Positions 1 through 7,115 of a DNA stretch of 24,838 nt are shown here, in pieces. The position numbers were made by a program, and so were the translations under genes. The notes below the pieces were generated by a model. It made no database searches. It had not been told where the DNA came from and saw only the letters and a program-made list of their open reading frames with translations. This stretch comes from a virus: IMG/VR virus record IMGVR_UViG_3300031825_000064, positions 1 to 24,838 of that record, one strand, 5' to 3'. Numbering within the stretch: position 1 is the first letter of the stretch; every line of letters begins with the position of its first letter.

Positions 1-100
1 TTATATCAAGGCATCGGGGGTGACTATAACTCTGGCTACAGATTAATGCGTACGAGAGCCTCCCCTAATCCCCGATCAGACAAGTGTTTGGATACGCGAC

Positions 101-127
101 AGGCCGCCCGGGTGTGCGGCTTTTATT
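101..127 (+). terminator. Short rho-independent terminator
   Basis: GCCGC at 103-107 pairs with GCGGC at 116-120, extended by a G-T and an A-T pair to about 7 bp, with an 8-nt loop. TTTTATT follows at 121-127. It probably ends transcription of whatever lies left of the window. The trailing TTTTATTGTC resembles the tail of the hairpin at 7752-7794. Confidence 0.5.
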
Positions 128-163
128 GTCTCATCTACGGTTTAGCGCGTTCACCGACTGGTA

Positions 164-192
164 TTGACACCGAGGAACGAAGGCTCTACCAT
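164..192 (+). promoter_or_regulatory. Sigma70-like promoter before the 79-residue gene
   Basis: TTGACA at 164-169 matches the -35 consensus exactly. After 17 bp comes TACCAT at 187-192, 4 of 6 matches to the -10 box. The predicted start of transcription, near 199, almost coincides with the ATG at 201, so that mRNA would be leaderless. Confidence 0.45.
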
Positions 193-200
193 CAACGCTG

Positions 201-440
201 ATGGTGGAGGGAGAGCTGCCGGCGGAATTGTGTGATCTGACACCGTTTGAAAAGTCAATGGCTGTCGCGGCGGTCGCGCTTGCCCGTCAGATTCAGCGTG
301 AGGCGGCTCTGCTGGGCTGCCAGAAGAATGGGCTGGCGATGCTGTACATCGTCCGCAACGGTGCCCGGATCGGCATCAAATTTCAGCGCGATTATGGAGA
401 GCTAACACTTCCCCCTGATTCGCAGTATGATAAGCAATAA
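201..440 (+). CDS. Small protein of unknown function (79 aa)
   Basis: I do not recognise this 79-residue protein. It is soluble, with a predicted amphipathic helix around residues 15-40 (FEKSMAVAAVALARQIQREA) and a basic, beta-prone tail. The ATG at 201 sits next to a probable transcription start; a GGAGGG at 205-210 lies inside the frame, so a downstream TTG at 228 or ATG at 258 is possible. The gene stops exactly where the first copy of the repeated RNA element begins, so its stop codon is part of that repeat. Its position before the lysis genes suggests a late-gene or regulatory role, but nothing in the sequence proves one. Confidence 0.55.
   Translation: MVEGELPAELCDLTPFEKSMAVAAVALARQIQREAALLGCQKNGLAMLYIVRNGARIGIKFQRDYGELTLPPDSQYDKQ
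402..431 (+). promoter_or_regulatory. Possible promoter of RNA element copy 1
   Basis: TATGAT at 426-431 matches the -10 consensus at 5 of 6 positions. CTAACA at 402-407 is a weak -35 box at 18-bp spacing. It lies inside the end of the 79-residue gene. The support is positional: the homologous block shared with copy 2 begins 6 nt after this -10 box, just as copy 2 begins 7 nt after its own. Confidence 0.35.
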
Positions 441-512
441 CTGAATATCCGGTCGAACTTGGTTTTCAAGCGGCCACTCTCTAAATCAGAGAGTGGCCGC
501 TTTTTGTTGTCT
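438..512 (+). ncRNA. Structured leader/short RNA element, copy 1, with hairpin and U-tract
   Basis: Positions 438-459 match 7719-7740 at 21 of 22 bases, including GAATATCCGGTCGAACT (443-459). ACTG (440-443) can pair with CGGT (450-453) around an AATATC loop. A 13-bp stem (470-482 with 488-500, loop AAATC) is followed by TTTTT, the form of a strong rho-independent terminator. It lies directly ahead of the holin-like gene. It may yield a terminated RNA of about 65-70 nt, act as an attenuator, or stabilise the 5' end of the lysis mRNA. Confidence 0.7.
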
Positions 513-525
513 ATGGAGGTATCAC

Positions 526-954
526 ATGTCGTTCACTCTCAATCGTTCGTGGCTATTGCGCGCGCTTGTGTTCGTCGTGGTTCTGTGTAGCGCCTTCCTG
601 GGCTGGTGCGTGCCGGCGTTCGCACAATCCGGCACGGTGAGTCAATCTCCCCCCACGGATCTCAGCAGCCTGCTGCTGTGGATCGCTACGGGGGGTGGGG
701 CGGCTGCTGTTATCAGCTGGCTGGCAATGCGCTGGGCGTGGTTCCAGGCTCAGCCGGGGGATCGCAAGTCATTACTGATCCTGCTGGCTACGACGTTTCT
801 GGCGGTGCTGGCGAAATTGCTGATCGATCTGCTGCCGGCCGATGTCATCACCACGCTATCCCCCTATGTGACGGTGCTGATCGCAGTCTTCAGCGCCTGG
901 GCAGCTAGCCAGGGAGCATACAAGCTGCAGAAAGCCGCACGGAAATCCGAATAA
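526..954 (+). CDS. Holin-like small membrane protein
   Basis: This 142-residue protein starts at the ATG at 526, chosen because GGAGGT lies at 515-520 with ideal spacing. Residues 9-32 form a signal-peptide-like segment ending AFA before QS. Further hydrophobic stretches follow at about residues 45-68 and 84-125, and the C-terminus is short and basic. Size, two to three membrane segments, charged tail and position next to a lysin gene fit a phage holin that opens the inner membrane for lysis. No specific holin family is recognisable, so the call is by architecture and context. It is followed 17 nt later by another membrane-anchored protein. Confidence 0.6.
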   Translation: MSFTLNRSWLLRALVFVVVLCSAFLGWCVPAFAQSGTVSQSPPTDLSSLLLWIATGGGAAAVISWLAMRWAWFQAQPGDRKSLLILLATTFLAVLAKLLIDLLPADVITTLSPYVTVLIAVFSAWAASQGAYKLQKAARKSE

Positions 955-971
955 TTGCAACGTGGGGGACC

Positions 972-1496
972 ATGACGACGATTCAGCTTGACCAGGTCCT
1001 TTTGATCTTAGGAGTGGCATTGGCAGCGAACACAATCGGGGGTGTAGGTGCAACCGTGATCGCAGTGTTGACGCAGGAAAACCGCCATGGCCGCGCAATC
1101 GCTCAGCGTCAGCGTGAGCACCAGCAGGAAATGGCGGATGCTCAGCGAACGTACCAGCGCGAAAAGGCCGCGCTGACCCAGGAGATCGCGACGCTCAAAG
1201 GTCAGATGGTCATCCTCGTCCAGCTACTCCAGGCGCGCAATGTGCTGACCCCCGGCGACGCCATGCAGATCACGTCCAACCGGACCGACGGCGTCTACAC
1301 CGCGATGGTGCGGCTGTTTAACAAGGAAAGTCTGGAGATACTCGCGGCTGACGTCGGGTTGAGCATAGAGGATATCCCCGACGGGGGCCAGCCGGTCGTC
1401 GCCCTGCGACTCATGCAGGAAGCCCAGCGGCTGGGGAAGTACGACGAGCTGGTGAACGCGATTCAACGTGCCAGGCCAAACGCCGTATTGACTTAG
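972..1496 (+). CDS. Membrane-anchored coiled-coil protein with Effector-Associated-like domain
   Basis: This 174-residue protein has three visible parts. Residues about 6-34 form one membrane segment. Residues about 36-86 are rich in Q, E, R and K and form a likely coiled coil. Residues about 112-170 form a compact helical domain: a VRLFNKESLEIL helix, a DVGLSIEDIP turn, then a KYDELVNAIQRARP ending. That last pattern closely resembles the Effector-Associated/death-like domains described from bacterial conflict and signalling systems, which recruit effectors through homotypic contacts. A G-rich Shine-Dalgarno (GGGGGA) precedes the ATG. Lying between holin and lysin, it may be a regulator or partner of lysis, or a decoy for host immune complexes. 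The domain assignment is from pattern memory; the function is inferred. Confidence 0.6.
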   Translation: MTTIQLDQVLLILGVALAANTIGGVGATVIAVLTQENRHGRAIAQRQREHQQEMADAQRTYQREKAALTQEIATLKGQMVILVQLLQARNVLTPGDAMQITSNRTDGVYTAMVRLFNKESLEILAADVGLSIEDIPDGGQPVVALRLMQEAQRLGKYDELVNAIQRARPNAVLT

Positions 1497-1503
1497 GAGA
1501 AAT

Positions 1504-3351
1504 ATGAGTTACCCAATTCTTGCCCAGCGCGACGTGCGGTGGAAAGATAAAAGCATCGGCTATTCGAGTGAAACAGTCGGGGTGTCCGGCTGCTTGTTTA
1601 TGAGCCTCCTCATGATGGTTTGCCGGGATCAGCCCTTCCTGCCGGCATATATCGATAGCTTCATGGGATGCCTGAATGGGCATAGTAACTACACCCAGGG
1701 CGGCGCGGCCTATCTGCAATCCTTTGATGTGTCGGCCTGCCGGCCGGTGGAGTGGGGCCCATGCGTTTGCCAGAACCCGCAAGCTCGCAGCTATATCGGT
1801 GAGGATATGCCGGCGTCGGAGCTGGCGGCGCTGGTGGCTTGGCTGAAGTCGGGTCAATCTGCCCTCATTGAGGTGGATGATCGCGGGCCGGCGGCTACCA
1901 ATGTCAAGCTCACACACCGGGACCACCAGCATTTTGTGCTGGGGGTTGGCATCAATGCGGCGGGGGCTATTATTGTTCATGACCCCTGGCATGGGGATGA
2001 AGCGACGCTCGTCCCGCGCTATGGCCCCACTAATGAATTTGCGATTTACCGCGCGATTCTCTATAAAACGGTCGCTACCCCAGCCAAGATACCCAAGCTG
2101 ACGATTACCCCGGATAAGATCGCTGCCGGCAAGTCGGCGGTAATCGCCTGGTCGGATACCGATGGGGCATCGGCGATCCGGCTAAATAGCGCCGGCGTGA
2201 CGGGGCCAAGTGGTAATAAAACCGTGGCGCCTGGTGCAACGACCAAGTACACGCTGACGATTACCTATCCCGACGGTGCCGTTACGACACTCGAGCAAAC
2301 ACTGACGGTGACCTCAGCGCCTGCGAAGCCCCATCGCGCCGCCTCGGGTGATCACGTCCTGGCAAACGGCGGCTTTGCGGATTGGGCGGTGTCGAAGGGG
2401 CGTAATGTCGTCACGGTGATGAACGATGAGGTGACCGCTGCGCGCCTGGCGACTGGCGACCCAATGACCTGGACGCCGGATAGCCCCTATCCCCTTGTGT
2501 TCTATCGCCAATATCATGAGACGAATCCCTGGAGCCCATCACAGATGATTGCGCAGCTGGGCGGCATCCTCATGCACAACAATCCGAATGTGTGTATCTC
2601 ACTCGAAAACGAATGGGATAACGGAATCCCCGGCGCGTCGAACACCGCTGACGGGATGAACAAGTTCCTGGACTGGTCGCTGGAATGTGTGCGCCAGCTC
2701 AAAGCGCGTGGGTTCCCCAACGTAGTCGTCCTGAACAGTTCGATGGGCACGCCGGACTTCACGAATCAGGCCGTGTGCGATGTCATCAAGTCGAAGCTGG
2801 CGCCAGAGTGGAACAACGGCAATGTACGCTGGCTGGGTCCGCATCTGTATTCGCCAACGCCAGAGTGGATTTATAAAACGATCCCCTCTTCTTTTGCGAT
2901 GAGTGCTCCACGCATCATCCGCGGGATAGTGGGCCGCGACAAACATGAGGCAACCTGGGTTGACTATGCGCTATCAGCTCGCTCTGCTGAGATGGTCGCG
3001 GAGCTGGCAACCTTTAATGACTCGCCCACCTATCAGGATTGGTTTGAGACACGGTGGCACTTCTACTTCACCCGCTGCGGCCTATCACCCACCGCGCCGG
3101 GTTGGATCGTATGCCTCGAATGGGGCCTGGATGAGGGTGGGGCGGGCGGCTTTAAGGCGCACGGCTGGACAAGAGCGCAGGTGCAGGCCTATAACACCCG
3201 CCTGCTTGATCTTCAATCTGCGCCAATGGTCATAAATGGCATTAGTTATCCGTCGCGCTTCAAAGCTGGCACCTACTTCCAATTGGGTGATAGATCTACC
3301 GAGAAGGGTCATTGGGGTGGCTACGACATGGCAGATTATGAGCCGCTGTAG
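1504..3351 (+). CDS. Multidomain lysin: C39-like peptidase, Ig-like, glycosidase-like
   Basis: This 615-residue protein probably degrades the host cell wall. Residues 1-190 resemble the C39-like papain-fold peptidases: C30 in SGCLF, H143 in HQHFVLG and D160 in HDPWHG give a plausible triad. Residues about 198-275 look like a bacterial Ig-like domain (PKLTITPDKIAAGKSA; VAPGATTKYTLT). Residues about 280-615 resemble a TIM-barrel glycosidase of the clan GH-A type, with E368/E370 in LENEW and E539 in VCLEWG as candidate acid and nucleophile. The start has a good TAGGAGA Shine-Dalgarno. It has no signal peptide, so export would depend on the holin. A virion-associated wall hydrolase is an alternative. 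Confidence 0.6.
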   Translation: MSYPILAQRDVRWKDKSIGYSSETVGVSGCLFMSLLMMVCRDQPFLPAYIDSFMGCLNGHSNYTQGGAAYLQSFDVSACRPVEWGPCVCQNPQARSYIGEDMPASELAALVAWLKSGQSALIEVDDRGPAATNVKLTHRDHQHFVLGVGINAAGAIIVHDPWHGDEATLVPRYGPTNEFAIYRAILYKTVATPAKIPKLTITPDKIAAGKSAVIAWSDTDGASAIRLNSAGVTGPSGNKTVAPGATTKYTLTITYPDGAVTTLEQTLTVTSAPAKPHRAASGDHVLANGGFADWAVSKGRNVVTVMNDEVTAARLATGDPMTWTPDSPYPLVFYRQYHETNPWSPSQMIAQLGGILMHNNPNVCISLENEWDNGIPGASNTADGMNKFLDWSLECVRQLKARGFPNVVVLNSSMGTPDFTNQAVCDVIKSKLAPEWNNGNVRWLGPHLYSPTPEWIYKTIPSSFAMSAPRIIRGIVGRDKHEATWVDYALSARSAEMVAELATFNDSPTYQDWFETRWHFYFTRCGLSPTAPGWIVCLEWGLDEGGAGGFKAHGWTRAQVQAYNTRLLDLQSAPMVINGISYPSRFKAGTYFQLGDRSTEKGHWGGYDMADYEPL

Positions 3352-3381
3352 CCCAGCTTTCGCGGAAGTAGCAGGATAGTC

Positions 3382-3933
3382 ATGAATAACCGGCAACGCG
3401 TCTTTGTGGAGGAATACCTTAAGTGCTGGAATGCGTCTGAGGCAGCCCGCCGCGCCGGTTATTCAGAAAAGGGCCTTCGCCAGACTGCACATAAATTACT
3501 GACAAGGGCTGACATTTCCGCGGAAATAACCCAGCATTTGAAAGAGTTGCAGATTGGGGCCGATGAGGTGCTGGTGCGTCTGACGGAGCAAGCGCGCGGA
3601 AGCATGGCCGACTTTATCAACCCGAAGACCGGCACGATTGACCTGGTCAAGGCTGAGAAAGCCGGCAAGCTGCAACTGATCAAGAGCTTTAGGCGTTCTA
3701 CTGGCAAGACCCGGATGGTTAGCGTGGAGCTCTATGATGCTCAGGCTGCGCTTGTGCAGCTTGGCAAGCATCTAAAGCTGTTCAGCGAAGAGGTGCAACA
3801 CACGGGTGAGCTGACGATCCGATATGTCAATAACTGGCGAAATACTACTGCCGATGCCACACCCGGGCCAGATGTCCGTGATGAGACGGGCGAAACGGTT
3901 CAACCTGCTGAGGGCGGGCAGAAGGTGGCGTAA
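3382..3933 (+). CDS. terS: Terminase small subunit
   Basis: This 183-residue protein carries the Terminase_2-type N-terminal pattern: RQRVFVEEYLKCWNASEAAR, AGYSEKG and LLTRADISAEI, a helix-turn-helix DNA-binding region at about residues 4-50. The family recognises phage DNA and regulates the large subunit during packaging. The C-terminus (about 140-183) is polar and probably disordered apart from a GELTIRYVNNW strand typical of relatives. Its last 110 nt overlap the large subunit gene in another frame. It begins 30 nt after the lysin gene behind a modest AGGA Shine-Dalgarno. Confidence 0.85.
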   Translation: MNNRQRVFVEEYLKCWNASEAARRAGYSEKGLRQTAHKLLTRADISAEITQHLKELQIGADEVLVRLTEQARGSMADFINPKTGTIDLVKAEKAGKLQLIKSFRRSTGKTRMVSVELYDAQAALVQLGKHLKLFSEEVQHTGELTIRYVNNWRNTTADATPGPDVRDETGETVQPAEGGQKVA

Positions 3934-5077
3934 GACGACGATGTGCATGTCTATCTGCCTGGAATCGTTATTGGACCCGGCTACGCGCTCTCCGGAGGTT
4001 ATCTGGGCGTCGCCGACCTACGATCAGTCGCGCACGGCGATGGAGGAAACGCGCCGCGCAGTCGGCAACAATGGCATCTTCAACGAGAGCCGGATGAGCT
4101 GTGTCCTCCCCAATGGGGGGCGCGTCGTGTATCGCTCGCTGGATAAGCTGGATACACTGCGGTCCAAAACTGCCGGCGGTGTCGTAATCGACGAGGCGCC
4201 GTTCACCGACGGGCGCGCCTGGCATGAGGTCGTGCGCCCAACGCTGATCGATACCGGCGGATGGGCGTGGCTGATCGGCACTCCAAAAGGACGCAATTGG
4301 TACTGGCAGGAATGGGAGAATGCGCAATCCCGTCTGGATTGGGCGCGTTTCCACGCTCCGACGCTGGGTGTTGAGATTACCGAACGCGGCCTCGTGCGCA
4401 AGCCGCATCCCCTGGAGAATCCACACATCCCCTTTGCTGAGATTTTGGACTTATACAACACAATCCCGGAACGCGCCTTCCGGCAAGAGATCCTGGCTGA
4501 GTTCGTTGACGATGGCGGTGGAGTGTTTCGGCGCGTGCGCAAGGCGGCAACTGCGGTGCGCCAGGACGCGCCGGTGGACGGGCACCGCTACGTGTTCGGA
4601 GTGGATTGGGGACGCAGTAATGACTATACGGTTATCTGTGTCATTGACGTAAATCTGCAGGCGTGCGTGCATATTGAGCGCTTCAATCAGATTGACTACG
4701 TGGTCCAGCGTGGCCGGCTGAGAGTGCTGTATGAACGCTTTAAGCCCATCATCATCATGGCGGAGCTCAATTCCATCGGACAGCCTATCGTCGAACAGCT
4801 ACAGCGCGATGGATTGCCGGTGCGCGGTTTTACAACGACGATGGCGACAAAGATGGAAATCATTGAGGCGCTGGCGCTGGGCTTTGAGCAGAGCAGGATC
4901 AAGATATTACTGGACGAGATTCTGATTGGTGAATTGCAGGCCTACGAACAAGAGCGCCTGGCATCGGGAGTGCGATATAGCGCGCCCGCGGGAATGCACG
5001 ATGACTGCGTGATGAGCCTGGCACTGGCCTGGAGTATCGGGCGGAATTTGACTGGCACAGGAGGCGGGTGGGGATAA
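3824..5077 (+). CDS. terL: Terminase large subunit (packaging ATPase-nuclease)
   Basis: At 417 residues this is full length for a compact TerL. HPGQ (13-16) is the adenine-recognition motif, GRRWRKTT (32-39) the Walker A region, VVIDEAP (120-126, D123/E124) the Walker B, and IGTPKG the coupling motif. The RNase H-fold nuclease shows D261 in GVDWG, E314 in MAELN and D393/D394 in HDDCV. The Walker A position just before the lysine, nearly always Gly, is Arg36 here. The ATG at 3824 is chosen because the HPGQ motif must be included; it puts 110 nt inside terS. The Shine-Dalgarno is weak, so coupling to terS translation is likely. Confidence 0.9.
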   Translation: MSITGEILLPMPHPGQMSVMRRAKRFNLLRAGRRWRKTTMCMSICLESLLDPATRSPEVIWASPTYDQSRTAMEETRRAVGNNGIFNESRMSCVLPNGGRVVYRSLDKLDTLRSKTAGGVVIDEAPFTDGRAWHEVVRPTLIDTGGWAWLIGTPKGRNWYWQEWENAQSRLDWARFHAPTLGVEITERGLVRKPHPLENPHIPFAEILDLYNTIPERAFRQEILAEFVDDGGGVFRRVRKAATAVRQDAPVDGHRYVFGVDWGRSNDYTVICVIDVNLQACVHIERFNQIDYVVQRGRLRVLYERFKPIIIMAELNSIGQPIVEQLQRDGLPVRGFTTTMATKMEIIEALALGFEQSRIKILLDEILIGELQAYEQERLASGVRYSAPAGMHDDCVMSLALAWSIGRNLTGTGGGWG

Positions 5078-5078
5078 T

Positions 5079-7115
5079 ATGAACAAACTACAGCAGTGGT
5101 TAGCAGGTGCGCTGGGGATCGCCGCGAAGGCCGAGGTCCCGCTGAGCCGGGTACGCTGGAGCGCGTATGGCACGCATGCGGGGAGTGATGCCAACAAGTT
5201 CAGCGATACGCCGGCCGGCTGGATCAACGCCGCGCACGCCAACGTCTGGGCGCGCAATAGCATCCGCGCGCGCGCCTCGGCAGTTGCCCAGACGCCGATG
5301 CGCCTGTATCAGTATGACGAAAAGACGGGCGAAGAGACGGAAGTAACCGAGCATGAGGTGCTGGACCTGCTCGAGAAGGTAAACCCGATCAACTCGAATA
5401 AGTCCTCATTCCGCAGGATGATCGAAACACAACTCTCGATTCATGGCGATTGCATCGTCGTCAAAGTGCGCGGGCTGGAGAGGGTGCGCGAGCTATACGT
5501 GCTCCCGCGCCAGCTCTGCATCCCCGAGCCGGACGATAATAAATTTATCGCCGGCTATCGCTGGCTGGTGACCGGCGAACTGATCCCGCCGGAGAATGTC
5601 ATCCGCTTCTGGTACCCCAGCCCGGACGGCTCCATCGATGCGGAGTCGCCCACTTCCACGGCACTGCGCTATATCAATCCGTACGGCGTGGCGGACATCT
5701 CAGCAGAAGCCATCGACCGGCGTGGCGGACAGGGTGGGGGCATTGTCAGTTACGACGCGCTGTCAAACAACATCGACATCGAGCGCATGAAGTCCGAGTG
5801 GGAACGCAAATACTCGGATCCGCGCAACGCCGGCGTTGACAAACACATGCCACCCGGAACGCGCTACGAATCCGGTGCGCTCACGGCCCAGCAAATGCAG
5901 CGCGAGGAACGCATGATGCGCCTGGCGCACAACATCATGGCGTGTTACTTCGTCCCGCCCGCGAATGCCGGCGATATGAGCGATGCGTCTGTACTGGCCA
6001 ACGCCGCGATGCAATCCAAGACGTTCTGGGAATTGTTCGCTTTGGATGAGTTGGACTTTGTCGCCGAGGTATTCAACAATGAACTGCTGTGGCGTGAATG
6101 GCCGGGATCATACGAGAGCGGGCTGTATTTCAAACACGATGTGAGCCAGGTCGCTGCACTCAGCGAGGACGCAGACGCCAAGATGAATCGCGCCGTCGTT
6201 GGCGTACAAGGGAGCATTATCTCGATCAACGAGGGGCGCGATCTGATTGGGATGGAGCCGGTGGAGGACGATCCCCAGGCCGACCAGGTCACGTTTACGG
6301 TGGAGCAGAAGCCACAATCTACACCGGGAGCGGGCGAGCTGATAGCGCCGGAAGTTCCATCCGCGAAGGCGTTTCCCATGGAGCAACGCAACGGCGTCAT
6401 GATCGGCTTCTTCTTGAGCACTCACGACGCGCGGCGCATTGTGCCGGCAGACAATGAACTGCCGCCCAACGCGCGCCGAGAAGAAACATTACACCTGACA
6501 CTGGCATTCCTGGGCAAGATACAGGACCTTGAGCCTCAGAGGCAGGAAATCACGAGTGTTGTTGACACATTTGCGGCATCCCACAGCCCGATGGCTGGAC
6601 ACGTCCAGGGGATCGGTAAGTTCAACGGGGTAGAGGACGGCGAGTCTGATTGTATTTATGCCTCGTATGATGCAGTGAACCTGGCTCAATTCAGGACTGA
6701 GCTGGTGGCCGCGCTGGCCAGTGCCGGCATTCCGGTGGCGATGGATCACGGCTTCGTGCCGCATATCGCGCTGGCGTACATCCCTCGATCAGACGCCATA
6801 CCGGACATGACGATGCCTGACGCGCCAATGACATTCGCAGCGCTTACCCTGACATGGGGTAACGAGCACCATGTGGTGCCGTTGAGCGCAGGCCACCCTG
6901 TTCCTGCGGCGGATGCCACATTACCAGTCATAGACTTTGTTGGGATGAAGGCGCTCACGCCGGATGGGGCAGGGCAGATCGAGTCGATCCATCGTTTCGG
7001 TGAACATGGCGGGTTGACGGCGACTAAGGCGGCGCCGGTGGTGATCGTTGCCGGTAAGGCATATCCTGCCGGCAGCGTCAAGGTGGTGCTTACGGAGGTG
7101 ACAAATGGCGAGTAG
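5079..7115 (+). CDS. Portal protein fused to a 2H phosphoesterase (LigT-like) domain
   Basis: This 678-residue protein starts 2 nt after the terL stop. Residues about 1-430 look like an HK97-type portal: WARNSIRARASAVAQTPMRLY, HGDCIVVKV, a polar stem region and IISINEGRDLIGMEPV at the end. Portals form the dodecameric DNA channel at one capsid vertex. Residues about 440-590 form a separate domain with two 2H motifs, H472-L-T474 in HLTLAFLG and H562-I-A564 in HIALAY, spaced as in LigT/2'-5' phosphodiesterases. The second motif has Ala where Thr or Ser is usual. Residues about 620-678 form a small beta-rich tail domain of unknown type. Single unbroken frame; the fusion is unusual and would place the enzyme in the virion. 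Confidence 0.85.
   Translation: MNKLQQWLAGALGIAAKAEVPLSRVRWSAYGTHAGSDANKFSDTPAGWINAAHANVWARNSIRARASAVAQTPMRLYQYDEKTGEETEVTEHEVLDLLEKVNPINSNKSSFRRMIETQLSIHGDCIVVKVRGLERVRELYVLPRQLCIPEPDDNKFIAGYRWLVTGELIPPENVIRFWYPSPDGSIDAESPTSTALRYINPYGVADISAEAIDRRGGQGGGIVSYDALSNNIDIERMKSEWERKYSDPRNAGVDKHMPPGTRYESGALTAQQMQREERMMRLAHNIMACYFVPPANAGDMSDASVLANAAMQSKTFWELFALDELDFVAEVFNNELLWREWPGSYESGLYFKHDVSQVAALSEDADAKMNRAVVGVQGSIISINEGRDLIGMEPVEDDPQADQVTFTVEQKPQSTPGAGELIAPEVPSAKAFPMEQRNGVMIGFFLSTHDARRIVPADNELPPNARREETLHLTLAFLGKIQDLEPQRQEITSVVDTFAASHSPMAGHVQGIGKFNGVEDGESDCIYASYDAVNLAQFRTELVAALASAGIPVAMDHGFVPHIALAYIPRSDAIPDMTMPDAPMTFAALTLTWGNEHHVVPLSAGHPVPAADATLPVIDFVGMKALTPDGAGQIESIHRFGEHGGLTATKAAPVVIVAGKAYPAGSVKVVLTEVTNGE

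Larger units (their letters stand above)
1..200. other. Non-coding leader at left edge
   Basis: No convincing gene lies in this stretch. A 7-bp pair (ATCGGGG near 13-19 and CCCCGAT near 70-76) could close a long stem. A short terminator-like hairpin lies at 101-127 and a promoter-like pair at 164-192. Two open frames enter from the left edge (one stopping at 46, one at 201), but neither gives a recognisable protein, so a gene tail from upstream cannot be excluded or shown. Confidence 0.5.

Noticed and set aside
1-201. Open frame entering from the left and ending TGATG over the start at 201, and another ending at 46
   Set aside because: The first gives an Arg/Cys-rich sequence without recognisable features and crosses a terminator-like hairpin; the second is only 14 residues. 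Neither can be shown to be a gene end.
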